From contig DASTFB010000087.1 of NCBI GenBank assembly GCA_035709005.1, positions 124,001 to 188,000 on the forward strand: a stretch of 64,000 bases of DNA, given 5' to 3'. The notes under the pieces are model-generated. The model was not told the DNA's origin and searched no databases. It saw only the letters and a program-made list of their open reading frames with translations. This DNA comes from Candidatus Methylomirabilota bacterium (GTDB taxonomy: Bacteria; Methylomirabilota; Methylomirabilia; Rokubacteriales; CSP1-6). Numbering within the stretch: position 1 is the stretch's first letter; every line of letters begins with the position of its first letter. Of this stretch, positions 37,984-46,474 are shown piece after piece. The position numbers were made by a program, and so were the translations under genes.

Positions 37984-38316
37984 CAGCGACCCCCGGTCCG
38001 GGGGGAGGCTACGGTTGCGAGCAGGTGGTTGATTTTGCAGGGAACTACCGAGGGGGTCATTACGGTTCTAGTTCTTGCTCCTGCGGTGAGGGTGCTCGTG
38101 TCGCCGTCGTCGGACCTTCCGGGAACCCATCATAGCAGAGCAAGACGGCGCTGAATATGTGAAGGCGCTTACCCAGTCTTACAACGGGAGCGTCGGAGGC
38201 AGGCACCGGAATATCAGGACTTGCCGAGCCCGCTTTTGTGCTGGCTCGGTTCTTGAAGTTTCGCAGTGAAACGAACCGTGTCCCGGCTGCATCTAACGTG
38301 AGGAAGATCCGGTGAC
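37984..38316. promoter_or_regulatory. Divergent intergenic region between malic enzyme and rpoD (333 bases)
   Basis: No gene is visible. A 7-bp palindrome CCCCCGG-T-CCGGGGG (37990-38004) lies directly over the position expected for the malic-enzyme ribosome-binding site. Near rpoD there is a hairpin CCGAGCC/GGCTCGG (38224-38230 and 38243-38249) and the inverted repeat GTTTC-GCAGT-GAAAC. A weak TATTCA-17-TATGAT pair reads toward the malic gene from about 38160. I found no convincing sigma-70 promoter for rpoD, so it may use another sigma factor. Confidence 0.5.
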
Positions 38317-39831
<1,515 letters not shown>

Positions 39832-39843
39832 GCCCGGCCCCGC

Positions 39844-40368
39844 TCAGCCCGGGATCTGACCCGACTTCACCAGGTGGTACGTCACCACACCGGTGTCGGG
39901 CGGCGACTTGCTGATCAGGGTGATCATCGTCGCGATCTCGCTCCGGTGGTGGGTGGCGTGGTTCGCCACATGCTGCAGGAGCGGCCACAGCGTCATCCGA
40001 CACGGGATGCCGTCCAGGTTGGTGTAGGCGACCACGCCAGTGAGGTCGTCCGGCGTGAGATTCTCGATGAACGCCCGCTGTTGCTGCTCCAGCGGATCCC
40101 ACCGCTCGCGGAGCGCGCTCAGGGTGGGAATGTCGCCGCCCGGAAGCCCCCGGGTGGGTTGTCCCTGCCAGCGGCTCAGCCAGGCCGCGTCGGCCCCGTA
40201 GAGGTGGGCGAACATACGGGTCAGCGTGGGTAGGCTGAAATGCCGACCCATCTCGCGGCTGGCGGCCTCTTCGCCCAGCGAGAGGGCCACGCCGAAGAGA
40301 CGCCGATTCGCCCACCGGTGATAGTCGTAGAGACTTCGGATCATCTCGAAGATCGTGACCTCGGCCAT
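39844..40368 (-). CDS. DinB family protein
   Basis: This 174-residue protein has the DinB/YfiT four-helix fold. The helix-1 motif MIRSLYDYHRWANRRLF carries a His. HLYGADAAWLSRW supplies the second position, and HVANHATHHRSEIATMI gives the third, so a metal triad is plausible. Such proteins act as thiol-dependent S-transferases or are of unknown function. It ends 12 bases from the convergent rpoD stop with no obvious terminator between. Confidence 0.85.
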   Translation of the reverse strand: MAEVTIFEMIRSLYDYHRWANRRLFGVALSLGEEAASREMGRHFSLPTLTRMFAHLYGADAAWLSRWQGQPTRGLPGGDIPTLSALRERWDPLEQQQRAFIENLTPDDLTGVVAYTNLDGIPCRMTLWPLLQHVANHATHHRSEIATMITLISKSPPDTGVVTYHLVKSGQIPG

Positions 40369-40379
40369 CCTCTACCTCC

Positions 40380-40595
40380 TCAGTCGAGCACGGCGACGGT
40401 GTCCCCTTCCTGGACCGTCTGGCCTTCCTGCACCCGGATCTCCCGCACAGAACCGGCCCGCGGGGCCTCCACCGGGATCTCCATCTTCATCGACTCCAGC
40501 ACGATCACGGGGTCACCGGCCTGGACCGCGTCCCCGGGCTGGGCAGTGACCTGGAACACCACCCCGGTGATGTGCGCCCTGATCTCTTCAGCCAT
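40380..40595 (-). CDS. Stand-alone biotinyl (BCCP-like) domain protein
   Basis: This 71-residue protein is just one biotinyl/lipoyl domain. It has the biotin attachment site VLESMKMEIPVEAP with the lysine between two methionines, and the mirror strand REIRVQEGQTVQEGDTVAVLD. It is predicted to carry biotin for a carboxylase or decarboxylase. No biotin carboxylase or carboxyltransferase gene is present in the window, so its partner enzyme lies elsewhere. Confidence 0.9.
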   Translation of the reverse strand: MAEEIRAHITGVVFQVTAQPGDAVQAGDPVIVLESMKMEIPVEAPRAGSVREIRVQEGQTVQEGDTVAVLD

Positions 40596-40610
40596 CGAAG
40601 GCTCCTTGCC

Positions 40611-41573
40611 TTAGCGGCCACCGGACGGTGTCAACCGCTCGGCCGCGGCGACCCGCCACCGACCATCTACGCTCTCCCAGCGCTCGACGACGAGCCAGCA
40701 CCCCTCGGGGCCACGGAGGCGAAGCTTGATGAGCCGATAGGCGCCGACCTTGGCCTGGGCCACGACCTCGTACCTCTGGCCGGCGGCCGGGCGACCGCAC
40801 GCTTCCAGCGCCGACGCGCGGGCCGGCTCGGCGATCTGCTCGATCAGCCGCGCCGTGTCCCCCTCGGCGAGAGCGCGGACGTGGTCGTCGATGGCCGCCT
40901 GCAGATCCGGGGCGACGACCGCCGGGTCGAAGACCGAGTGCAGGGCGACGAGATCGCGGCTGGGGTCGGCGGCGCCGGTGTCGAACGCGCGGCCCGGTGC
41001 GGCCTCGTCACCGGTCACACCACCGGCCCGGGTCAGCGCCTCGCCGAGAACACCCTCCCAGGCGGCGGTCCGTCGTCGCGCCTGCTCGTCGGTGAGCAGT
41101 CGGACCAGGACGGCGGCGCCGGCGGCGACGTGGCGGCGCTCCTCGGCGATGCACCGCTCGAGGATGCGCCGGGTGGGCGGCTCGTACACCGGGTTGGCTA
41201 CGGCCAGGTGCGCCTGGTAGGTGGCGAGCAGGTGCGGCTTGAGTACCCGGTACACGCCGACCACTCGTTCCAGCGATTCCGTGGGACCGTCCCGGGCCTC
41301 CAGCCGGTCCAGGACCTGAACGACCTGGTCGTTGGCCGGCTCCGACTGCTGCGCGGCAGCCCGCAGCTCGGGCAGCCGGCGGCCCCAGAGGTCCGCATGC
41401 TGCGCGCAGTCCCAGACGTGGCGGCCGAACAGGACCTTCACCGGCAGCTCGGGGGTGAGCGCGATCCACCCGCCGAGCATCCGCATCACCCGTTCCTCGA
41501 CGTAGCGATAGTGGCGAACCCGCCGCGCGGACGCCTCGACAGAGAAGGCGCCGGCCAGCGGATGCGCGCTCAC
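40611..41573 (-). CDS. Ferritin-like domain protein with C-terminal NTF2-like domain
   Basis: I do not recognise a named family. Residues about 20-190 look like a ferritin-like four-helix bundle, with carboxylate/His positions in YVEERVMRML, HVWDCAQHADLW and AEERRHVAAG. Residues about 210-320 look like an NTF2/SnoaL-type domain ending ERWESVDGRWRVAAAERL. The start is GTG 41573 or TTG 41576, both spaced from GGATGG. It lies 18-21 bases after the second ferritin-like gene, so the two are probably cotranscribed and may form a pair. Confidence 0.7.
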   Translation of the reverse strand: MSAHPLAGAFSVEASARRVRHYRYVEERVMRMLGGWIALTPELPVKVLFGRHVWDCAQHADLWGRRLPELRAAAQQSEPANDQVVQVLDRLEARDGPTESLERVVGVYRVLKPHLLATYQAHLAVANPVYEPPTRRILERCIAEERRHVAAGAAVLVRLLTDEQARRRTAAWEGVLGEALTRAGGVTGDEAAPGRAFDTGAADPSRDLVALHSVFDPAVVAPDLQAAIDDHVRALAEGDTARLIEQIAEPARASALEACGRPAAGQRYEVVAQAKVGAYRLIKLRLRGPEGCWLVVERWESVDGRWRVAAAERLTPSGGR

Positions 41574-41594
41574 CAAGGCACCATCCGCAACCGG

Positions 41595-42353
41595 TCAGTA
41601 GACGGGCGAGCGCTGGGTGCTACGGACGAGGCGGTCGATTTCTTCGGCGGTGAAGCCGGCCAGGAGGCGCGCGTCCCTGGCGATGGAGATCGCGACGTCG
41701 TCGTGGTGCCCGTCCCGGCGCAGGCCGCCCAGGTTGAAGCGCTCGTCGATGGACTCCTGGAACTCCACGGCCCGGCGGCGGCGCTCGGGATCGTCCCTGG
41801 TGAGCTCGTTGAGCCACTTGGAGCCCATGCGCACGTGGGTGATCTCATCGGCCAGGACGTAGTCCACGGCCCGCTCGACGATGGGGTCGCCGATCTTGCG
41901 TGCGACGTGTACCAGTTGGGTGAAGACGTCGCAGGCCAGCCCCTCCAGCCCCCGGTTCACCCCGGCCACCCGGGCGGCGGCGTCCTCGGCGCCGGCGCAC
42001 CGCCAGAGGATCGTCGACTCGGGGAACTCCCCGACGTACCCGCCCAGGTGCTCGAGCAGGCCCAGGTAGATCTCCACGTGGCGGGACTCATCCCAGACCT
42101 GACGCGCCATGTCCATGGTGAACTCCCACGGCGCATCGGGAAAATCGCACACCGTGCGGCCGGCACCTTCCATGGCCTGTAGCTCGCCGACCAGGATTCC
42201 GTGGAGACGCTCTCGAATGGAGTCTCGGCTGGCCAGATCGGCCATCGGGGGCAGGCCCTGGGCGAGCCTGAGCGCGCCCACCTCGCGGGCCCGCGCGCGC
42301 ACGAAACGGTCCTCGCGGGCCAGCCTGTCGTACGCGATCGGCCGCTCCATCAT
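41595..42353 (-). CDS. Ferritin-like diiron protein (DUF455-like)
   Basis: This 252-residue protein has the four-helix diiron pattern: Glu in VGELQAMEGAG, ExxH in DESRHVEIYLG, Glu in RGLEGLACDVF and ExxH in ADEITHVRMGSKWL. The order and spacing resemble DUF455/ferritin-like proteins. Substrate and reaction are unknown. Two ATGs open the gene; a perfect TATAAT ends only five bases upstream of the first, so the mRNA may be leaderless. Confidence 0.8.
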   Translation of the reverse strand: MMERPIAYDRLAREDRFVRARAREVGALRLAQGLPPMADLASRDSIRERLHGILVGELQAMEGAGRTVCDFPDAPWEFTMDMARQVWDESRHVEIYLGLLEHLGGYVGEFPESTILWRCAGAEDAAARVAGVNRGLEGLACDVFTQLVHVARKIGDPIVERAVDYVLADEITHVRMGSKWLNELTRDDPERRRRAVEFQESIDERFNLGGLRRDGHHDDVAISIARDARLLAGFTAEEIDRLVRSTQRSPVY

Positions 42354-42358
42354 CCGGT

Positions 42359-42364
42359 ATTATA
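42359..42364 (-). promoter_or_regulatory. Consensus -10 element (TATAAT) immediately upstream of the ferritin-like gene
   Basis: TATAAT on the minus strand is separated from the start ATG by five bases, so transcription would begin at or next to the A of ATG. No -35 hexamer is recognisable at 16-19 bases upstream, where the sequence is very GC-rich. A leaderless transcript is the simplest reading. Confidence 0.5.
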
Positions 42365-42434
42365 CGCGTCCCGCGCGGGCGGGCCCGAGGCCCGGGGGGA
42401 TCACGTGTAGCTCAGAGACCGTGAGGTCACCCTC

Positions 42435-42644
42435 TCAAGCGCGGGACTGCTGGGACTGGCTCCGCCACTTGTCGATGGATTTCTTCGAGAAGACCCAGGT
42501 GCCGTTCATTTCCAGGCACGGGATCCGGCGCTGGCTAGCCAGGAGGGTCAGCGCCGCCTCGTCGATGTCGAGGTACACGCAGACCTCTTTGATGGTCATG
42601 ACGTCCTTGGGTGTCACCGATGCGTCCCCCCCTCCTTGACTCAT
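42435..42644 (-). CDS. Excisionase/MerR-type helix-turn-helix protein
   Basis: This 69-residue protein is a single winged helix-turn-helix of the HTH_17 (excisionase) type: [21 protein letters not shown] then [21 protein letters not shown]. Such small proteins bind DNA but are often of unknown target. Its ATG overlaps the cysE TGA (ATGA), so it is the last gene of the iscS-iscU-like-cysE operon and a candidate regulator of it. No integrase is nearby, which argues against a phage excisionase. Confidence 0.85.
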   Translation of the reverse strand: MSQGGGDASVTPKDVMTIKEVCVYLDIDEAALTLLASQRRIPCLEMNGTWVFSKKSIDKWRSQSQQSRA

Positions 42645-43306
42645 TCGAACCGTTCAGATTCAGCCGTCCTCCGCAGGGAGTCGACCTCCGCTTCGAGGAC
42701 CCGCAGGCGCTCCATGAGTTGCTCGATGGCCTTGGCCACGGGATCGGGAAGATCCGTCTGGTTCAGATCGATGGCCCCGGCGACCCTCTGGCCGTCGCGG
42801 TATGTTACGCGCCCGGGCACGCCGACCACAACGGAGTTCGGCGGAACCTCGCGTACCACCACCGAGCCGGCGCCGATGCGGCTGCCGTCGCCGATCTTGA
42901 AGGCGCCGATGATCTTGGCCCCTGCCCCCACCACGACGCCGTTGCCCAGGGTGGGATGGCGCTTCTCCCGCATGAGGCTCGTCCCGCCCAGGGTCACCCC
43001 TTGCAACAACGTCACGTTCTCACCGATTTCGGCTGTCTCCCCGATCACGACTCCCATGCCGTGATCGATGAAGAGCCCGGGGCCCAGCTTGGCCGCCGGA
43101 TGGATCTCGATCCCGGTCAGGAAGCGCGCAATCTGCATGAGGAACCGCGCCGACGTGGTCCACCCGCGGTGCCAGAGCCGATGGGCGACGCGGTGAAAGA
43201 TCAGCACGTGGACCCCGGAATAACAGAGCACGACCTCCAGGGCCGACCGAGCGGCCGGGTCGCGGTCCAGCACGGCTCGTACGTCTCGACGGATCGCCTC
43301 AAACAC
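42641..43306 (-). CDS. cysE: Serine O-acetyltransferase
   Basis: CysE makes O-acetylserine, the carbon skeleton for cysteine. The 221-residue protein has the left-handed beta-helix hexapeptide repeats, with [39 protein letters not shown] and LGGT, and the usual [18 protein letters not shown] coiled-coil-like tail follows. The start is GTG at 43306, overlapping the iscU-like gene by 8 bases. Linkage of cysE to nifU/nifS-type genes is known in other bacteria and ties cysteine supply to desulfuration. Confidence 0.93.
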   Translation of the reverse strand: MFEAIRRDVRAVLDRDPAARSALEVVLCYSGVHVLIFHRVAHRLWHRGWTTSARFLMQIARFLTGIEIHPAAKLGPGLFIDHGMGVVIGETAEIGENVTLLQGVTLGGTSLMREKRHPTLGNGVVVGAGAKIIGAFKIGDGSRIGAGSVVVREVPPNSVVVGVPGRVTYRDGQRVAGAIDLNQTDLPDPVAKAIEQLMERLRVLEAEVDSLRRTAESERFE

Positions 43307-43679
43307 GGTGGTCCTCCCGCCGGCGCCAGTCGTGAGCGGCGGCCTGCAGCGCCTGCGCCACCACGTCGGCCGCGTGCCGGCGATCCTCAGGCAGGCCGTC
43401 CAGCGCCTGCTCGATCTCCTGGGCCTTGACGTGCAGCAGATCCTCGACCGCGCGCCCGGCCATCCGCTCGCTGGCCACGCTGGCCGCGGCGATGGTGGGG
43501 CCGCAACCGTAGGCCTGGAAGCGCAACTCGGTGGCCCGGCCGGCCCGCACCCGGAGGAAGAACCGCGCGAGGTCGCCGCACCCCGCGTACTCGCCCTCGC
43601 CCACCGCGTCGGGCTGACGCATAAGCCCGGCGTTGCGTGGGTTCAGAAAGTGATCGATCACCGTCGCACTGTACCTCAT
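43299..43679 (-). CDS. IscU/NifU-like scaffold protein lacking the third cluster cysteine
   Basis: This IscU-fold protein has 126 residues. Cys34 and Asp36 (AGCGD) and Cys59 ([11 protein letters not shown]) are conserved. At the place of the third cluster cysteine (HCS in IscU) it has His102-Ala103 in [12 protein letters not shown]; the codons read CAC GCG. It also lacks the LPPVK chaperone-binding motif. So it cannot hold a cluster exactly as IscU does. It may be a partner or regulator of the desulfurase next door. The ATG overlaps the iscS stop (ATGA). Compare the complete IscU at 49439-49840. Confidence 0.85.
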   Translation of the reverse strand: MRYSATVIDHFLNPRNAGLMRQPDAVGEGEYAGCGDLARFFLRVRAGRATELRFQAYGCGPTIAAASVASERMAGRAVEDLLHVKAQEIEQALDGLPEDRRHAADVVAQALQAAAHDWRRREDHRV

Positions 43680-44833
43680 ACCGTCCCCGTGGGCCTGACC
43701 CGCCGGAGCTTGCCCACGACGCTGTCGATGCACTCGATCACGAAGTCGACATCCTCGGCCGTGGTCGCCGAGCCCAGCGAGAACCGCACGGCTCCCATCG
43801 CCCAGGGCCGCGGCAGGCCCAGCGCGGTCAGCACATGGGACGGCTCCACATGGCCCGACATGCACGCCGAGCCGGCCGACACGGCGACGCCCTTGAGGTC
43901 GAGACCGAGGACGATGGACTCCGACTCCACTTGGCGGAAGGCGAGATTCACCGTGCCCGGCAGCCGCTCGACGGCGTGCCCGCTGAGGCGGACGTCATCG
44001 ACGCGGGCCCGGACGCCATCGCCGAGCCGGTCGCGCAGGGGCCGCAGCCGCTCGGCCTCCACCTGCATCGTCCGAGCCCGGATCTCCACGGCTCTGCCGA
44101 AGCCCACGATGGCCGGCACGTTCTCCGTACCGGCCCGGCGCCGCCGCTCGTGCTCGCCGCCATGCTGGATCGCCACCATGCGCATCCCGCGGCGAATGTA
44201 GAGGGCCCCCACTCCCTTGGGGCCGTAGATCTTGTGCGAGGAGACCGACATCACGTCGATGCCCGCTTCGTCCGGGTCCACGGGAATCTTCCCGAAGGTC
44301 TGGACGGCGTCGACGTGGACGGCGACGCCGCGCTCACGGGCGATCGCGCCGATGGCCGCGATCGGCTGCACGGTGCCGATCTCGCTGTTGGCGTGCATGA
44401 CGCTGATGGCGACGGTGTCGGGCCGGATCGCCCGTTTGACGTCGTCGGGATCGACCAGGCCATTCTGGTCCACCGGCAGGTACGTCACGGCGAATCCGTC
44501 GGCCTCCAGGGCCTGGCAGGTGCGCAGCACCGCGTGGTGCTCGATCTGCGTGGTGATGAGATGGCCCCGGGGACCGGCCAGGGCCAGGCCCTTGATGCCC
44601 AGGTTGTCCGACTCCGTACCGCCCGACGTGAAGACGATCTCCTCGGGCGTCGCGCCCAGAAAGCCCGCGATCCGCTCTCGGGCCCCGTCGACGGCGTCCC
44701 GGGCCTCACGACCGAAGGCGTGGACGCTGGAGGGGTTGCCGAAGCGCTCGGTGAAATACGGCAGCATCGCGGCCACGACGTCCGGGTGGACCGGGGTCGA
44801 CGCGTTGTGGTCGAGGTACACGCGGCGGCTCAT
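43676..44833 (-). CDS. iscS: Cysteine desulfurase with intact active site
   Basis: This is a class I cysteine desulfurase of 385 residues. The catalytic residues are all present: His99 in QIEHHAV, PLP lysine Lys201 in SSHKIYGPKG, and the persulfide cysteine Cys324 in AGSACMSG. YLDHNASTP near the N-terminus is typical. The ATG at 44833 has a GGAG ribosome-binding site and gives a compact N-terminus; an upstream in-frame start adds 16 odd residues. It leads an operon with an IscU-like gene, cysE and an HTH gene, divergent from dsrEFH-like genes. Confidence 0.93.
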   Translation of the reverse strand: MSRRVYLDHNASTPVHPDVVAAMLPYFTERFGNPSSVHAFGREARDAVDGARERIAGFLGATPEEIVFTSGGTESDNLGIKGLALAGPRGHLITTQIEHHAVLRTCQALEADGFAVTYLPVDQNGLVDPDDVKRAIRPDTVAISVMHANSEIGTVQPIAAIGAIARERGVAVHVDAVQTFGKIPVDPDEAGIDVMSVSSHKIYGPKGVGALYIRRGMRMVAIQHGGEHERRRRAGTENVPAIVGFGRAVEIRARTMQVEAERLRPLRDRLGDGVRARVDDVRLSGHAVERLPGTVNLAFRQVESESIVLGLDLKGVAVSAGSACMSGHVEPSHVLTALGLPRPWAMGAVRFSLGSATTAEDVDFVIECIDSVVGKLRRVRPTGTV

Positions 44834-44836
44834 CGG

Positions 44837-44865
44837 TTGCTCCGGTCCCTGCCGGGTGCTAGGCT
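44837..44865 (+). promoter_or_regulatory. Candidate promoter for the dsrEFH-like trio
   Basis: In the 41-base gap between the divergent iscS and dsrE-like genes, TTGCTC (44837-44842) and TAGGCT (44860-44865) are spaced 17 bases on the plus strand. Each matches only three consensus positions. The start codon at 44875 has no Shine-Dalgarno and lies 9 bases after the -10, so a nearly leaderless mRNA is possible. Confidence 0.3.
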
Positions 44866-44874
44866 CGCGCGGCG

Positions 44875-45198
44875 ATGGCACCGGCCCGGAGGAAGCTCGG
44901 CCTGCTGCTCTCGACCGGCCCCGAACACCCCAACGTGGAGACGGCGCTCGGGCTCGCCGCCGCCGCGCTGGACAACGGCACCGACCTCTACATGTACCTC
45001 ATCGACGACGGCGTTCGCGTGGTGAGCGACGTCCGGATCCGCGCCCTGCCGGCGCGGGGAGCCAAGCTCTTCGTGTGCGCCTATGGCTGCCAGAAACGTC
45101 GCATCGCCCTCCAGGAATCTTCGGACCTGACCTACTGTGGCCTGGTCGTCCTGACCGACATCATCAACGCGACCGATCGATTCATCGCGCTGAACTGA
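44875..45198 (+). CDS. DsrE/TusD-like sulfur-carrier protein
   Basis: This 107-residue protein has the DsrE fold pattern: KLGLLLSTGPEHPNVETALGLAAAALDNG then LYMYLIDDGVR. Cysteines lie in LFVCAYGCQKRR and LTYCGLVVL; one of the first pair sits where the persulfide-carrying cysteine of DsrE/TusD is expected. It is the first gene of a trio with DsrF-like and DsrH-like genes, the order of DsrEFH and TusDCB, which pass sulfane sulfur between proteins. Confidence 0.75.
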   Translation: MAPARRKLGLLLSTGPEHPNVETALGLAAAALDNGTDLYMYLIDDGVRVVSDVRIRALPARGAKLFVCAYGCQKRRIALQESSDLTYCGLVVLTDIINATDRFIALN

Positions 45199-45205
45199 CC
45201 CCGCC

Positions 45206-45562
45206 GTGGCCGGCTCCCACCCCGTCGTCGTCGTGATCTCTGCCGACCCGCGCGTCAGCCACCGGGCCTTCGAGGCGATGCGCATCGGCACCGGTATCGT
45301 GGCCGGCGAGAACCAGGTCGCCTTCGTGCTCACCGGCTCAGGCGTGCATCTCCTGGACGAGGACACCGAGGCCCTGGTGGACGGCGATGAGATCGCCAGG
45401 TTCCGCGCCACCCTCCGGGACCTGGGCGTGACGTTCCAGGTGGAGGCGACGGCGGTGCCCACCGATCCCACCTGGAACGCGGACAAACATCCCATCGTCC
45501 CGGTCAGCCGAGACCGCATCGCGGCCCTCCTGCGGGGCGCCGGCCGAACCCTGGTCTTCTGA
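45206..45562 (+). CDS. DsrF/TusC-like protein
   Basis: This 118-residue protein resembles the DsrF/TusC subunit: VVVVISADPRVSHRAFEAMRIGTGIVAG and FVLTGSGVHLLDEDTEALVDGDEI. It has no cysteine, in keeping with the structural rather than carrier role of TusC. The start is GTG at 45206, seven bases after the DsrE-like gene. It overlaps the next gene by one base (TGATG). Confidence 0.72.
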   Translation: MAGSHPVVVVISADPRVSHRAFEAMRIGTGIVAGENQVAFVLTGSGVHLLDEDTEALVDGDEIARFRATLRDLGVTFQVEATAVPTDPTWNADKHPIVPVSRDRIAALLRGAGRTLVF

Positions 45563-45786
45563 TGGCAGCGATGCTCCATCTGGTGAAAGGCGACCACACC
45601 GAGATGCTCCTCACCACCATCGGCCAACAACTCGCAGCGCATGAGGCGGTGACGGTGGCGCTGCTGCACGGCGCCCTGCCGCCGGCCCTGCCCCCGGCCG
45701 TGCGGGTCCTCCGGGTCCCGGACGACCTCTCCTACGCCGGCCTGCTGGACCTGATCTTCGCCTCCGACCACGTCGTCACATGGTAG
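45562..45786 (+). CDS. DsrH/TusB-like protein
   Basis: This small protein of 74 residues has the TusB pattern MLHLVKGDHTEMLLTTIGQQLAAHEAVTVALLHGA and ends in LLDLIFASDHVVTW, the typical terminal tryptophan. DsrH usually keeps a cysteine near its end, but none is present here. An internal ATG at 45571 would give MLHLV directly. A 28-base-arm inverted repeat begins a few bases after its stop. Confidence 0.7.
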   Translation: MAAMLHLVKGDHTEMLLTTIGQQLAAHEAVTVALLHGALPPALPPAVRVLRVPDDLSYAGLLDLIFASDHVVTW

Positions 45787-45791
45787 ATCGG

Positions 45792-45949
45792 ACCGAGAGT
45801 GGCGTCGGCCGGGGGTGGTGGATGCTGTGAGACCCGTTTCCCTGGCGTGTTCAGCCCTCGCGGGTCGATGGCCAAGCGCGAGGCATCGGTCGGCACCGAC
45901 CTCGTGGTCGAACAGCCTCCACCACCCCCGGCCGACGCCGCTCATCGGT
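45792..45949. repeat. Long imperfect inverted repeat between convergent dsrH-like and iscX genes
   Basis: Bases 45801-45822 are perfectly complementary to 45918-45939 (22 bp). After one mismatch (45823/45917) five more pairs follow (45824-45828 with 45912-45916). With a G-U pair and one bulge the stem extends outward to 45792/45949. The 83-base interior contains a 7-bp hairpin CCTCGCG/CGCGAGG (45856-45862, 45877-45883), the palindrome around GGTCGG-CA-CCGACC (45888-45901), and a competing helix GACCCG/CGGGTC (45831-45836, 45861-45866). There is no T-tract on either strand. The right arm abuts the iscX stop. Confidence 0.85.
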
Positions 45950-46154
45950 TCCGGTACTCCTCCAGCCACGCCATCTGGATCTTCTCGAGGGCGGCCTCGG
46001 TAGACACCTTGGGATCGTCGGTGAATCCGGGCAGCTCGGTCACCCAGCGGTGGAGGTCGGTGAACCGCACCGCCAGCGGATCGGTGTCGGGGAAGCGCTC
46101 GGACAAGGCGATCCCGAGCTCCTCCGCGTCCCGCCACGTCAGCTTCAGCGTCAA
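45942..46154 (-). CDS. iscX: Fe-S assembly protein IscX
   Basis: IscX is a small acidic modulator of IscS that also binds iron. The 70 residues align with the E. coli protein: LTWRDAEELGIALSERFPDTDP, VRFTDLHRWV, and PGFTDDPKVS with a C-terminal EKIQMAWLEEY. The start is a TTG at 46154 overlapping the fdx stop (TTGA). It is the last gene of the hscB-hscA-fdx-iscX group, as in proteobacteria. Confidence 0.92.
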   Translation of the reverse strand: MTLKLTWRDAEELGIALSERFPDTDPLAVRFTDLHRWVTELPGFTDDPKVSTEAALEKIQMAWLEEYRNR

Positions 46155-46474
46155 CTCGGAATCTCCACCACCACGTCTCCCTGCACCACCGCCTGGCAGC
46201 CCAGGCGCGAGTGGATCGTGAGCCCTGTCGCCGTGTCCAGGCGATCCTCCTCGTCCGCCTCCATCTCCGAGAGGTTCTTGTCGCCCTCCCTCACGATCAC
46301 GTGGCACGTCGTGCAGGCGCAGTTGCCCCCACAGTTGTGCTCGAGGCCGATGTGGTGGGCGAGGGCGACGCCCAGGAGCGACCCCGGCTTGCCGTGATCG
46401 GCCAGGGGGTACTTCGCGTCGTCGACCTCGACGGTGACGTTCAGGGGCAAGAAGGTCACGCGATGCACGGCCAT
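46151..46474 (-). CDS. fdx: ISC-type [2Fe-2S] ferredoxin
   Basis: This adrenodoxin-type ferredoxin of 107 residues supplies electrons for cluster assembly. The cluster cysteines are in HNCGGNCACTTCHV (C-x5-C-x2-C) and LGCQAVV. DEEDRLDTATG is the acidic interaction helix. The ATG shares one base with the hscA stop. Confidence 0.94.
   Translation of the reverse strand: MAVHRVTFLPLNVTVEVDDAKYPLADHGKPGSLLGVALAHHIGLEHNCGGNCACTTCHVIVREGDKNLSEMEADEEDRLDTATGLTIHSRLGCQAVVQGDVVVEIPS

Noticed and set aside
37990-38004. Palindrome near the malic enzyme start considered as a terminator
   Set aside because: It lies at the start of the gene with no T-tract, and nothing is transcribed into it from upstream on the same strand.
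41573-41595. The two ferritin-like genes as one frameshifted gene
   Set aside because: Each has its own complete four-helix pattern and its own stop and start, so they are separate genes.
42435-42644. HTH_17 protein as a sign of a prophage or integrative element
   Set aside because: There is no integrase, attachment-site repeat or phage gene nearby, and it overlaps cysE in a metabolic operon.
45801-45939. Inverted repeat considered as a bidirectional intrinsic terminator
   Set aside because: Neither strand has a T-tract after the stem and the loop is 83 bases long. It is kept as a repeat/structured element instead.
44830-46137. 435-codon minus-strand frame across the dsrEFH-like genes
   Set aside because: It runs antisense to three short overlapping genes with clear family patterns and through the inverted repeat, and its translation has no recognisable domain.
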